Origin: Mycobacterium persicum
GTDB taxonomy: Bacteria > Actinomycetota > Actinomycetes > Mycobacteriales > Mycobacteriaceae
Direction: 5' to 3'
Length of the DNA stretch: 64,000 bases
NCBI RefSeq assembly: GCF_002086675.1
Contig: NZ_MVIF01000010.1
Coordinates: forward strand, 1-64,000
Below are positions 47,736-56,978 of the stretch, in pieces. Position 1 is the first letter of the stretch. Each line of letters begins with the position of its first letter. The notes below the pieces were generated by a model. It was not told the DNA's origin, did not search any database, and saw only the letters and a program-made list of their open reading frames with translations. A program made the position numbers and the translations under genes.

Positions 47736-49166
47736 ATGACCAACACAATTCCTGCTGCTCCTGCTGCTGAACCCGCTTCCGGCTCGCCGGCTCCGCGCTC
47801 CCGATCGCGCCTGCCGCGCCGCGGCCGCCAAAGCGCAATCGGACTGCAGCCGCACAAGCGGAGCGGCATCGACGTCGCCCTGGCCTTCCTGACGCCCATC
47901 GTCGGTCAGGAATTCCTGGACAAGTACCACCTGCGCGATCCGCTGAACCGGACGTTGCGCTACGGCGCCAAGACGATCTTCTCCACCTCCGGGGCCGCAA
48001 GCCGGCAGTTCCGGCGGGTGCAGGGCCTCCGCGGCGGCCCCACCCGGCTCAAGGCCAGCGGCAAAGACTATTTCGACCTCACGCCCGACGACGACCAAAG
48101 GATGATCGTCGAGACCGTGGACGAGTTCGCCGCAGAAATTCTGCGACCCGCCGCACACGACGCCGACGAAGCCGCGACCTACCCGGTCGACCTCATCGCC
48201 AAAGCCGCCGAACTCGGCATCACCGCAATCAATATTCCCGAGGACTTCGACGGCATCGCCGAGCACCGCTCCAGCGTGACCAACGTGCTGGTGGCCGAGG
48301 CATTGGCGTACGGCGACATGGGGCTGGCGTTGCCGATCCTGGCCCCCGGCGGTGTGGCCGCAGCGCTGACCCATTGGGGCAGCGCCGATCAGCAGTCCAC
48401 CTACCTCGCCGAGTTCGCCGGTGAGAACGTTCCACAGGCGTGTGTGGCGCTCGCCGAACCGCAACCGCTGTTCGACCCCACCCGGCTAAAAGCGACCGCC
48501 ATCCGCACCCCGTCCGGCTACCGGCTGGACGGCGTCAAGTCGTTGGTCCCGGCCGCTGCCGCCGCCGAGCTGTTCATCGTCGCCGCGCAGCTGGACGGCA
48601 AACCGGCGTTGTTCATTGTCGAGTCGTCGGCCAAGGGTCTGACCGTCAAGCCGGACCCGAGTATGGGCATCCGCGCCGCGGCCCTGGGCCAGGTCGATCT
48701 CGCCGGGGTTTCCGTCCCGCTGAGCGCGCGCCTGGGTGAGGACCAGGCGAGCGACGCCGACTACTCGGAAGCGATCGCGCTGGCCCGGCTCGGCTGGGCG
48801 GCGCTGGCGGTCGGCACCTCACATGCGGTTCTCGACTACGTCGTCCCCTACGTGAAAGAACGCCAGGCCTTCGGCGAACCGATCGCGCACCGGCAGGCCG
48901 TCGCGTTCATGTGTGCCAACATCGCCATCGAGTTGGACGGACTGCGGCTGATCACCTGGCGCGGGGCGTCTCGCGCCGAGCAGGGACTGCCCTTCGCCCG
49001 GGAGGCCGCGCTGGCCAAGAGGCTGGGCGCCGACAAGGGGATGCAAATCGGCCTGGACGGCGTCCAGCTGTTGGGCGGTCACGGTTTCACCAAGGAGCAC
49101 CCGGTCGAACGCTGGTATCGCGACCTGCGGGCCATCGGCGTCGCCGAGGGTGTTGTCGTTATCTGA
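47736..49166 (+). CDS. fadE24: Acyl-CoA dehydrogenase FadE24
   Basis: 476 aa. A basic N-terminal tail leads into SAIGLQPHKRSGIDVALAFLTP, a hallmark of FadE24, then the dehydrogenase fold with ACVALAEPQ, and the C-terminal RQAFGEPIAHRQAVAFM and LLGGHGFTKEHPVERWYRDLRAIG. M. tuberculosis FadE23-FadE24 are encoded side by side and thought to act as a heteromer in lipid beta-oxidation. The catalytic base is not obvious in this chain, in line with a paired subunit. Confidence 0.92.
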   Translation: MTNTIPAAPAAEPASGSPAPRSRSRLPRRGRQSAIGLQPHKRSGIDVALAFLTPIVGQEFLDKYHLRDPLNRTLRYGAKTIFSTSGAASRQFRRVQGLRGGPTRLKASGKDYFDLTPDDDQRMIVETVDEFAAEILRPAAHDADEAATYPVDLIAKAAELGITAINIPEDFDGIAEHRSSVTNVLVAEALAYGDMGLALPILAPGGVAAALTHWGSADQQSTYLAEFAGENVPQACVALAEPQPLFDPTRLKATAIRTPSGYRLDGVKSLVPAAAAAELFIVAAQLDGKPALFIVESSAKGLTVKPDPSMGIRAAALGQVDLAGVSVPLSARLGEDQASDADYSEAIALARLGWAALAVGTSHAVLDYVVPYVKERQAFGEPIAHRQAVAFMCANIAIELDGLRLITWRGASRAEQGLPFAREAALAKRLGADKGMQIGLDGVQLLGGHGFTKEHPVERWYRDLRAIGVAEGVVVI

Positions 49167-49198
49167 GTCGTTATCTGATCCGAGCTGAAAGTCCAACG

Positions 49199-50407
49199 AT
49201 GCCAATCAATCTGGAATTACCCCGCAAACTGCAGGCCGTGATGACCATGACCCATCAGGGTGCCGCCGAAATCATGCGGCCGGTATCGCGCAAATACGAT
49301 CTGAAAGAACATGCATACCCGGTCGAACTGGACACCATGATGAGCCTGTTCGAGGGTGTCGCGGACGCCAAATCGGTCGCCTTCGCCGGAGCTGATGCGC
49401 TGGGCGACACCGAATCCACCACCGACAACCACAACGGCGCCAACATGGCCGCACTGCTGCAGACGCTGGAGGCCTGCTGGGGTGACGTCGCGCTGATGTT
49501 GACGGTCCCCTACCAGGGGCTGGGCAACGCGGCCATCTCCGCGGTCGCCACCGAAGAGCAACTCGAGCGGCTGGGCAAGGTATGGGCGGCGATGGCCATC
49601 ACCGAACCGGGATTCGGATCCGATTCGGCCGCCGTGTCGACGACCGCCACCCTCGACGGCGACGAGTATGTAATCAACGGCGAAAAGATCTTTGTCACCG
49701 CCGGATCGCGCGCCACCCACATCGTGGTCTGGGCCACCCTCGACAAGTCGAAGGGCCGTGCGGCGATCAAGTCGTTCATCGTGCCGCGTGAGCACCCGGG
49801 TGTGACGGTCGAACGTCTCGAACACAAGCTCGGTATCAAGGCTTCCGACACGGCGGTGATTCGCTTCGATAACGCGCGCATCCCCAAGGACAACCTGCTG
49901 GGAAACCCGGAAATTCAAGAGGGCAAGGGCTTTTCCGGGGTGATGGAGACTTTCGACAATACCCGGCCGATTGTTGCCGCCATGGCTATCGGGGTCGGGC
50001 GTGCGGCGTTGGAGGAGATCCGCAAGATCCTCACCAATGCCGGGGTCGAGATCGACTATGACAAACCCGCATATGTGCAGAGCGCTGCCGCCGCCGAGTT
50101 TCTGCGGATGGAGGCCGAATGGGAGGCCAGCTACCTGCTGGCGCTGCGCGCGGCATGGCAGGCCGACAACAACATTCCCAACTCCAAGGAAGCCTCGATG
50201 AGCAAGGCCAAGGCCGGCCGGATGGCCAGCGACGTCACCCTGAAGAGCGTCGAATTAGCCGGTGCCACAGGCTATTCCGAACAAACGCTGCTGGAGAAGT
50301 GGGCCCGCGACTCCAAGATCCTGGATATTTTCGAAGGCACCCAGCAGATCCAGCAACTGGTGGTCGCCCGTCGGCTGCTGGGCCTGTCGTCCGCCGAGCT
50401 GAAGTAA
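49199..50407 (+). CDS. fadE23: Acyl-CoA dehydrogenase FadE23
   Basis: 402 aa. Blocks: AITEPGFGSDSAAVSTTA (FAD/substrate loop), FVTAGSRATHIVVWATL, DNTRPIVAAMAIGVGRAALEE and ATGYSEQTLLEKWARDSKILDIFEGTQQIQ with the family C-terminal EGT-QIQ motif. It follows fadE24 after 32 bp and is likely its partner subunit. The 3' side is the border to the inserted aromatic module. Confidence 0.93.
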   Translation: MPINLELPRKLQAVMTMTHQGAAEIMRPVSRKYDLKEHAYPVELDTMMSLFEGVADAKSVAFAGADALGDTESTTDNHNGANMAALLQTLEACWGDVALMLTVPYQGLGNAAISAVATEEQLERLGKVWAAMAITEPGFGSDSAAVSTTATLDGDEYVINGEKIFVTAGSRATHIVVWATLDKSKGRAAIKSFIVPREHPGVTVERLEHKLGIKASDTAVIRFDNARIPKDNLLGNPEIQEGKGFSGVMETFDNTRPIVAAMAIGVGRAALEEIRKILTNAGVEIDYDKPAYVQSAAAAEFLRMEAEWEASYLLALRAAWQADNNIPNSKEASMSKAKAGRMASDVTLKSVELAGATGYSEQTLLEKWARDSKILDIFEGTQQIQQLVVARRLLGLSSAELK

Positions 50408-50544
50408 GCGCAGACCCGCTTGACTCGTTACCGTTGAGCGCCGGAGTGAGTTTCGCTCCGGTCACAGGAGTCTCCGCGGGTTCGAGTGCTGGTTTTGCCC
50501 GGCTCTGCGCGGCACGTCGTTGCGTGTGTGCGTGACCGCGGTGA

Positions 50545-50660
50545 AACAGTTCGTCCATGCCGGGATACCGCAATGTCAACGGGCCGATCGGCGCAACGCC
50601 GGCGTCCGCCGCGGCGAGCAGGGCGGCGGCTTCGTCGATCATGCCGGGCAGCAGCGTCAT
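50545..50660 (-). pseudogene. Truncated 2-keto-4-pentenoate-hydratase-like 5' remnant
   Basis: The frame from ATG 50660, overlapping the TetR stop as ATGA, reads MIDEAAALLAAADAGVAPIG and PLTLRYPGMD, matching the N-terminus of MhpD-type hydratases. After about 37 residues homology stops and the frame runs on as Arg/Ala noise to 50235 inside fadE23. It is the missing hydratase of the meta-cleavage pathway, cut off at the junction with fadE23. Confidence 0.6.
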
Positions 50661-51298
50661 CGGTCGTCGTTCTCCTCGATCATGCGCAGCGCGGTGTCAT
50701 AGAGCGCCTTTCCGTGGATCTCGAACATCGCGGTGAGATCGACACTGTCGCCGCCGATTTCCTTGGCGATGAACAGGCCGTCGGCGCCGGCGATGCCATA
50801 CGTCGCCAGCTGGTGCACCTGCTCGTCGGTCAAGCTCGGGGCCAGGTCGCGAAGACTGCGGCTCATGGCATCGAAGGCCTGGTCCCTGACCTGAATGAAC
50901 ATCGCCCGCGCCCGCGGTTCGATCGGGCGGCGCTCCAGCGCCAGCATCAACCCCAGCCGCAGAAAGTCCGGTGAATTCAGCACCGCCTTGGCGGTTCCGG
51001 CCGCGACCTCCAGCAGCCGGTCGCGCGCAACCAGATCCCCGGGCAACTGCCAGACCTTGAGCCAGTTGCCGAAACTGCGTTCGATGACGGCGGCGATCAG
51101 ATCGTCTTTGTCCTTGAAATGCCAGTAGATCGAGCTGGCCGGAAGCCCGCACTTGGCGCTCACCGCGCCGATGCTGGTGCCTTCGTAACCACGTTCGGCG
51201 GCGATCTCGTTGGCCGCGTCCAGGATGCGGTTTCGTGACATCTCGCCGTCGGCGCGCCGCTGGCGGCGCTTGGGTTCGCTTTTCGGATTCTTGGTCAT
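50657..51298 (-). CDS. TetR-family regulator of the meta-cleavage module
   Basis: 213 aa from ATG 51298. Basic N-terminus (KSEPKRRQRRADGEMSRNRIL), helix-turn-helix around GYEGTSIGAVSAKCGLPASSIYWHFKDKDDLIAAV, C-terminal ligand domain. Divergent from the FAD hydroxylase, with strong inverted repeats in between, so it is very probably an autoregulated repressor that responds to an aromatic or CoA intermediate. Confidence 0.9.
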   Translation of the reverse strand: MTKNPKSEPKRRQRRADGEMSRNRILDAANEIAAERGYEGTSIGAVSAKCGLPASSIYWHFKDKDDLIAAVIERSFGNWLKVWQLPGDLVARDRLLEVAAGTAKAVLNSPDFLRLGLMLALERRPIEPRARAMFIQVRDQAFDAMSRSLRDLAPSLTDEQVHQLATYGIAGADGLFIAKEIGGDSVDLTAMFEIHGKALYDTALRMIEENDDR

Positions 51299-51317
51299 CG
51301 GACTCCCGCCTATTGAC

Positions 51318-51357
51318 TCTGTAGTGATCATTACACTACCGTAGCGATCACTACAGA
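51318..51357. promoter_or_regulatory. TetR operator cluster
   Basis: TCTGTAGTGAT (51318-51328) and ATCACTACAGA (51347-51357) are perfect 11-bp inverted arms. Inside lies a second inverted pair, GTAGTG-ATCATTA-CACTAC (51321-51339). Two overlapping dimer sites fit cooperative TetR binding that blocks both divergent promoters. Confidence 0.7.
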
Positions 51358-51404
51358 ACAAGTCCCCGACCGCCCCCGGGGCCGCAACAGAATGTGAGAC
51401 GGCA

Positions 51405-53003
51405 GTGAGTGACACTTCGAGTTACGACGTCGCGATCGTCGGCTACGGGCCGACCGGCGCGACCGCGGCCAATATCCTGGGTCGACTTGGACTCAAAGTC
51501 GTTGTGATCGAACGCGATCCGGATATCTACCTGCGTGCCCGCGCCATCTCTATCGACGAAGAGGTAATGCGGGTGTGGCAGTCGATCGGGCTGGCCGACC
51601 GGCTGCAGGAGGACATGCTGCCCGGCCGGCCGATCGCCTTTGTCGACGCCAACTGTGTGCCGTTCATCGAGTGGGTCATCGGCTCGAAGGGCTCCGGGCA
51701 TCCACCGCAGCAGTTCATCTATCAACCCGCCGTCGATCAGGTGCTGCGCGAAGGTGTTGCCCGCTTTCCCAACGTCGAGGTGCTCGTCGAGCATGAATGC
51801 CTGCGCGTCCTCAACAGAGGTGACGAGGTCGAGCTGATGCTGGCCGACCTGGCCAGCGACACCTTCAAACGGCTGCGAGCGTCCTTCGTGATCGCCGCCG
51901 ACGGCGGCTCGTCGCCGACCCGGCGGAAACTGGGCATCGGCTACCAGGGGCGCACCTACGGGGAGCGCTGGATCGTCATCGACACCAAGGTACGCAAGAC
52001 CTGGGATGCCCACGACCGCTTGCGGTTTCACTGCACGCCGAAGCGTCCTACCGTCGACTGCCCGACCCCGCTGATGCATCACCGCTGGGAGTTCCCGATC
52101 CGCGCGGACGAGGACGAGAAGCAGCTGTCCAGTCACGAGGAGATCTGGAAAGTCCTTGGCGCTCAAGGCATCACACGGGAGAATGTCGAGATCCTGCGCG
52201 CCGTGGTGTACAGCCACCACGTCCGCTTCGCCGACCGGTGGCGGGCGGGCCGAATCTTCTTGGCCGGTGATGCCGCGCACGCCATGCCGCCGTGGCTGGG
52301 CCAAGGTATGTCGGCCGGCGTTCGCGATGTGAACAATCTGTGCTGGAAGATCGCCGCGGTGCTGCGCGGACAAGCCCCCGACACGCTGCTGGACTCCTAC
52401 CAGAGCGAGCGGATGCCCCACGTCAAAGAGGTGACTCGGCGCGCGGTCATGATGGGCCGGCTCATCACCGAACGGCACCGGCCCGTCACCTTCGTCCGCG
52501 ATCATCTGCTTCGCAGGCTGACCCGCGGGCTGCCCCGGTCGGTGGATGTGCTGCAGAAGTACTTCTGGATACCCGACGCGCGGTACGCCGACGGGTTCCT
52601 GGCGGCCAGGCAACCGGCCGTCGGGTGGCAGCTGCCCCAGCCCTGGGTCATCGACACCAAGGGTGCGACGGTCCGCCTTGACGACGCGCTGGGGAACCAG
52701 TGGGCGATCCTGTACACCGACACCCTGCCCGCCGGCGCCGGCGCCTGGACGGAACTCGGGCTGCCGGCCTTCCGGATCGACGGACCGAACTCGGCAAGCC
52801 ACAAGGACGCGATCCGCGATAGCGGCGGCAACCTGCTCGCCTGGCTGAAGGACAAGGCAGCGGCCGCCGTGGTGGTGCGCCCGGACGGATTCGTCTATGC
52901 CGCAAGCGTACCCGGGAAGCCACTACCCCCACCCCCGGCCGGACTGACGCAGTGCAGCGCGCCCGCCCCGGTCGAGCCGATCAGAAGTGGAGCAGCAGCA
53001 TGA
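51405..53003 (+). CDS. FAD-dependent aromatic hydroxylase (MhpA-like)
   Basis: 532 aa. FAD motif VAIVGYGPTGATAANILGRLG, the RARAISIDEEVMR segment, DG motif FVIAADGGSSPTRRKLG and GDAAHAMPPWLGQGMSAGVRDVNN. It resembles 3-(3-hydroxyphenyl)propionate hydroxylase, which adds an ortho hydroxyl to make a catechol for ring cleavage, using NADH and O2. First gene of the operon, GTG start at 51405, coupled by ATGA to the hydrolase. Confidence 0.88.
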   Translation: MSDTSSYDVAIVGYGPTGATAANILGRLGLKVVVIERDPDIYLRARAISIDEEVMRVWQSIGLADRLQEDMLPGRPIAFVDANCVPFIEWVIGSKGSGHPPQQFIYQPAVDQVLREGVARFPNVEVLVEHECLRVLNRGDEVELMLADLASDTFKRLRASFVIAADGGSSPTRRKLGIGYQGRTYGERWIVIDTKVRKTWDAHDRLRFHCTPKRPTVDCPTPLMHHRWEFPIRADEDEKQLSSHEEIWKVLGAQGITRENVEILRAVVYSHHVRFADRWRAGRIFLAGDAAHAMPPWLGQGMSAGVRDVNNLCWKIAAVLRGQAPDTLLDSYQSERMPHVKEVTRRAVMMGRLITERHRPVTFVRDHLLRRLTRGLPRSVDVLQKYFWIPDARYADGFLAARQPAVGWQLPQPWVIDTKGATVRLDDALGNQWAILYTDTLPAGAGAWTELGLPAFRIDGPNSASHKDAIRDSGGNLLAWLKDKAAAAVVVRPDGFVYAASVPGKPLPPPPAGLTQCSAPAPVEPIRSGAAA

Positions 53004-53875
53004 CCGTCGCGGAGCTGACCGAAAACACTGCCGTCGTCGCTGGCAAGACCATCTTCTTCGCGGAAAAGGGTCGCGGCTTCCCGGTGGTCATGTTGCACGG
53101 CGGCGGACCCGGAGCGTCGGGAGTCTCGAACTACTCGCGCAATATCGACGCCCTGGCACAGTCCTATCGCGTCATCGTTCCCGATATGCCGGGCTACGGC
53201 CGCTCGGCCAAGAGCGCCGACCACAACGATCCGTTCGGGTATCTGGCCGACATGATCCGCGGCCTACTCGACGAATTGGGCGTCCAGGCCGCACATCTGA
53301 TCGGCAACTCCTATGGCGGCGCCACAGCTCTGCGGCTGGCGCTGGACACGCCACATCGCGCCGGCAAGCTGGTGTTGATGGGTCCGGGCGGTATCGGGAC
53401 TACCCGCGCGCTACCTGCCGAAGGCTTGAAGTACCTGCTTTCCTACTACGGCGGTACCGGACCCAGCCGCGAGAAGCTGGCCACGTTCATCCGTAGCTAT
53501 CTGGTCTACGACGGCGCCGCGGTGCCGGACGATCTGATCGACTCGCGCTACCGAGCGTCCGTCGATCCCGAGGTGGTGGCCAACCCGCCGCTGCAGCGGC
53601 CTTCGGCACCGGCGGCGCTGCGCACCGCGTGGCGTATGGATCTTATCCGGGACAAACGGCTCAAGCAGCTGTCCAACCCCACCCTGGTGCTGTGGGGCCG
53701 TGACGACAAGGTCAACCGTCCCTCCGGCGGACCGCTGTTGGTCAACGTCATGCCTAATGCCGAGCTGGTCGTGACATCCCATACCGGCCATTGGATGCAG
53801 TGGGAGCGCGCGGACCTGTTCAACCAGCTTGTCACCGAATTCCTTTCCTCCGACTCGAAATTGGCAGTCTCATGA
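53000..53875 (+). CDS. Meta-cleavage product C-C hydrolase (MhpC/BphD-like)
   Basis: 291 aa alpha/beta hydrolase with the MCP-hydrolase signature MLHGGGPGASGVSNY. Catalytic triad: Ser104 in GNSYGGA, Asp235 in WGRDDKVN, His264 in HTGHWMQWE. It cleaves the C-C bond of the ring-opened dienoate. Overlaps both neighbours by ATGA, so it is tightly coupled to hydroxylase and dioxygenase. Confidence 0.92.
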   Translation: MTVAELTENTAVVAGKTIFFAEKGRGFPVVMLHGGGPGASGVSNYSRNIDALAQSYRVIVPDMPGYGRSAKSADHNDPFGYLADMIRGLLDELGVQAAHLIGNSYGGATALRLALDTPHRAGKLVLMGPGGIGTTRALPAEGLKYLLSYYGGTGPSREKLATFIRSYLVYDGAAVPDDLIDSRYRASVDPEVVANPPLQRPSAPAALRTAWRMDLIRDKRLKQLSNPTLVLWGRDDKVNRPSGGPLLVNVMPNAELVVTSHTGHWMQWERADLFNQLVTEFLSSDSKLAVS

Positions 53876-54885
53876 CTGACACTTCCACCTCGGTCTTTGG
53901 CCGGGTCCACCTCGGCTACATCGTGATCGAGACCGAGAAGTTCGCCGACTGGCGACGTTTCGGCCGCGATGCCATCGGCATGCACCTCGACGAGACGGTG
54001 CCCGGTGTCATGCGGTTCCGGCTCGACGACAACGAATGCCGCTTTCTGTTGCAGCGGGGCCCCGCCGAGGATGCCACCGCCCTGGGGTGGCAGCTCGACG
54101 ACCACGCCACGTTCGACACCATCGAGGCCCGGATCAAGAGTCACGGCGTTCCTGTCACGGTCGGCTCCGCGGATGACGCCGCGCAGCGCGGCGTCGAGCG
54201 CTTCGTCCGGTTCCCCGGGCCCAACCGCCTGACCCAGGAGATGTACGTCAACGCCCGCAACGGCTCCCAACCGCTGACCTTGGCGGCCGGTGGCGGTTTC
54301 GTCACCGGGGCGGACGGCATGGGCCATGTGGCCATCACCACCAAGAAGCCACAGCAGATGCGCGGGTACTACGACACGGTGTTCGACGCGCGGCTCAGCG
54401 ACTACATCGATGAGACGATCAGCGGCGTGAAATTCAAGATCCGGTTCCTGCGGGTCAACGAACGCCACCACACGGTGGCGATCGCGTCGACGAAGCACTT
54501 GCCGATCAACCCGATTCGCACCAGGATTCAGCATTGCAACGTGCAGGTCGCTGAGCTCAACGACATGACGTTGGCCTATCAACGGGTGCAGCAGCTGGGG
54601 TTCGACATGGCCCTTTCGGTTGGCCAGCACACCAACGACAAGGAGTTGTCGTTCTACGCGGTAACCCCGTCGGGGTTCGAGTGGGAACTGGGCTGGAATC
54701 CGATCGTCGTCGACGAATCGACCTGGGAGCCAACCACTCATCAGGGCATCAGCATCTGGGGCCATACCCCGGAGGGGCAGACGATCGTCGATATCTTCGA
54801 GCGGTTCAAGATCGGCGCACAATCGATGCTGCACCGCGAACACGCCGTTCCCGAGCTGTGCGGGACGGGCATTCCCGACGACTGA
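53872..54885 (+). CDS. Extradiol ring-cleavage dioxygenase (vicinal oxygen chelate type)
   Basis: 337 aa, two-domain type I extradiol dioxygenase related to BphC/HsaC. Iron ligands: His152 (GMGHVAITT), His221 (IQHCNVQV) and Glu272 (GFEWELGW). The His-Glu spacing of 51 fits the family. It cleaves a catechol next to one hydroxyl. Start at ATG 53872 overlaps the hydrolase stop. Confidence 0.9.
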   Translation: MTDTSTSVFGRVHLGYIVIETEKFADWRRFGRDAIGMHLDETVPGVMRFRLDDNECRFLLQRGPAEDATALGWQLDDHATFDTIEARIKSHGVPVTVGSADDAAQRGVERFVRFPGPNRLTQEMYVNARNGSQPLTLAAGGGFVTGADGMGHVAITTKKPQQMRGYYDTVFDARLSDYIDETISGVKFKIRFLRVNERHHTVAIASTKHLPINPIRTRIQHCNVQVAELNDMTLAYQRVQQLGFDMALSVGQHTNDKELSFYAVTPSGFEWELGWNPIVVDESTWEPTTHQGISIWGHTPEGQTIVDIFERFKIGAQSMLHREHAVPELCGTGIPDD

Positions 54886-54957
54886 GCCGGCGACGCGGTC
54901 ACCCGAAAAGCGACCGGGTGGAAACCAATCCAGCCGCTGCGGTTAGCGTCGAACGTT

Positions 54958-55956
54958 ATGGACACGTTTCAAGCACTGGTGGCCCGCCAGGACCAGGATC
55001 GGATCAGCACGACGGTGGAGACGCTGACAACGGCCGATCTGCCGCCCGGCGAAGTGACCATCCGGGTGCTGTACTCCAGCGTCAACTTCAAAGACGCGCT
55101 CGCGCTGACGCCGGGCGGCGGTGTGGTGCGCAAGTACCCCGTCGTGCCGGGTATCGATCTGACCGGCGAAGTCGTGGACTCGCAGTCGCCCGAGTTCGCC
55201 GCCGGCGACATGGTGCTGGCCCACGGCTATCAGATCGGGACGGGTCACCATGGCGGCTACGCCGAATATGCCCGGCTGCCAGCCGATCAGGTGGTACCCC
55301 TGGGTGCGTTGAGTCCGCACGACGGCGCGGCGATCGGCACCGCCGGCTTCACCGCGGCGATGAGCGTGCAGGCGCTGATCGATTGGGGTATCGCACCAGA
55401 CGCCGGGTCCGTCGTTGTCACCGGCGCCTCCGGTGGCGTCGGGACGGTCAGCGTCGACCTGCTGGCCGCCGCAGGCTATCGAGTGGTGGCCTCGACCGGC
55501 AAACCCCAGGCCGCCGAACTGCTGAAAATGCTTGGCGCCAGCGAGGTTATCGGCCGGCTGCCCGCCGACCCGGACGCCAAACCGCGGCCATTGGCCACCG
55601 CGCGCTGGGCGGCCGCGGTGGACTGCGTGGGCGGCGCGACACTGGCCGACGTGTTGAGCGCAGTCGACTACGGCGGGGCGGTCGCGGCCAGCGGCCTCAC
55701 CGGCGGGCCAGCCCTGCATACCACCGTGATGCCGTTCATCCTGCGCGGCATCGCCCTGCTGGGAATGGAATCCGTGCAGATGGCGATCGGTCCGCGCCGC
55801 AACCTTTGGGCACGCCTTGGCGATTCGCTACGGCCACGCCATCTGGCCGACATCACCACCGAGGTCGACGTCAAGAATGTCGTCGAGGTGGTCGACCAAG
55901 TCCGGGCCGGCGCGTTCACGGGGCGCGCTGTGGTGCGGGTAGCCGGCGGGTTCTAG
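54958..55956 (+). CDS. YhdH/AcuI-type quinone oxidoreductase (acryloyl-CoA reductase-like)
   Basis: 332 aa MDR-superfamily enzyme: VLYSSVNFKDALALTPGG, GIDLTGEVVDS, and the Rossmann motif VVVTGASGGVGTVSVDLLAAAGY. AcuI-type enzymes reduce acryloyl-CoA with NADPH. It may detoxify an acryloyl or quinone by-product of the ring pathway. It lies 72 bp past the dioxygenase and before fadB4. Confidence 0.85.
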   Translation: MDTFQALVARQDQDRISTTVETLTTADLPPGEVTIRVLYSSVNFKDALALTPGGGVVRKYPVVPGIDLTGEVVDSQSPEFAAGDMVLAHGYQIGTGHHGGYAEYARLPADQVVPLGALSPHDGAAIGTAGFTAAMSVQALIDWGIAPDAGSVVVTGASGGVGTVSVDLLAAAGYRVVASTGKPQAAELLKMLGASEVIGRLPADPDAKPRPLATARWAAAVDCVGGATLADVLSAVDYGGAVAASGLTGGPALHTTVMPFILRGIALLGMESVQMAIGPRRNLWARLGDSLRPRHLADITTEVDVKNVVEVVDQVRAGAFTGRAVVRVAGGF

Positions 55957-55997
55957 ATTGGGGCCGGGGACTGACGGGGCTTCACCAAGGAGGTGGC

Positions 55998-56969
55998 ATG
56001 CGCGCGGCACGGGTGACTCGGCTAGACGGTCCGGACTCGGTCGAGGTGGGCGAGGTCGACGAACCCGCCGGCGACGGTGTGGTGGTCGATGTATACGCCG
56101 CCGGCGTGGCGTTTCCCGACGCGCTGCTCACCCGCGGCCTCTACCAGTACCGGCCCGAGCCGCCGTTCGTGCTCGGGGCCGAAATCGCCGGGGTGGTGCG
56201 CACCGCGCCCGAGGATGCCCAGGTGCGGGCCGACGACCGGGTCGTCGGCCTGACGATGCTCACTGGCGGCATGGCCGAGGTCGCGGTGCTCGCCCCCGAC
56301 CGGGTGTTCAAGCTGCCCGACAACGTGAGCTTCGAGGCGGGAGCCGGCTTGTTGTTCAACGACCTGACGGTGTACTTCGCCCTCAGTGTCCGTGGCCGGT
56401 TGCAGCGCGGCGAAACGGTACTGGTGCACGGCGCGGCCGGCGGCATCGGCACGTCGGCGCTGCGGCTGGCACCGGTGCTCGGAGCGTCGCGCACCATCGC
56501 GGTGGTCAGCACCGAGGAGAAAGCCGCGGTCGCGACGGCCGCCGGGGCCACCGACGTGGTGCTGGCCGAAGGGTTCAAAGACGCGGTCAAGGCGCTGACG
56601 GACGGTCGCGGCGTGGACGTGGTGGTCGACCCGGTAGGCGGCGACCGGTTCACCGATTCGCTACGCTCGCTGGCCCCGGCGGGTCGCCTGCTGGTCATCG
56701 GCTTCACCGGTGGTGAGATACCGACTGTCAAGGTAAACCGGCTGCTGCTCAACAACATTGACGTGGTCGGTGTCGGCTGGGGCGCCTGGGCCGGAAAGCA
56801 TCCCGGCGCGCTGTCCGAGCAGTGGGCCGCACTCGAACGGCTGCTCAGTTCTGGCGAACTGCCTCCTCCCGAGCCGGAGGTCTACCCGCTGGAGCAGGCC
56901 GGTGCCGCGGTGGCGTCGCTGGAAAATCGCACTGCCAAAGGCAAAGTGGTGTTGCGTGTCCGCGATTAG
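55998..56969 (+). CDS. fadB4: NADPH:quinone oxidoreductase-like protein FadB4
   Basis: 323 aa MDR enzyme: AAGVAFPDALLTRGLYQ, PFVLGAEIAGVV, Rossmann VLVHGAAGGIGTSAL, and VIGFTGGEIPTVKVNRLLLNN. A very strong AAGGAGGTG precedes ATG 55998. It corresponds to Rv3141 (FadB4), which in M. tuberculosis follows fadE23 directly; here 5.6 kb of catabolic genes separate them. Confidence 0.88.
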   Translation: MRAARVTRLDGPDSVEVGEVDEPAGDGVVVDVYAAGVAFPDALLTRGLYQYRPEPPFVLGAEIAGVVRTAPEDAQVRADDRVVGLTMLTGGMAEVAVLAPDRVFKLPDNVSFEAGAGLLFNDLTVYFALSVRGRLQRGETVLVHGAAGGIGTSALRLAPVLGASRTIAVVSTEEKAAVATAAGATDVVLAEGFKDAVKALTDGRGVDVVVDPVGGDRFTDSLRSLAPAGRLLVIGFTGGEIPTVKVNRLLLNNIDVVGVGWGAWAGKHPGALSEQWAALERLLSSGELPPPEPEVYPLEQAGAAVASLENRTAKGKVVLRVRD

Positions 56970-56978
56970 CGAGCACGC

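Noticed and set aside
54681..55997. 762-aa frame as a fusion of dioxygenase/AcuI region with FadB4
   Set aside because: Only the last 323 residues are a protein family; a strong AAGGAGGTG precedes ATG 55998.
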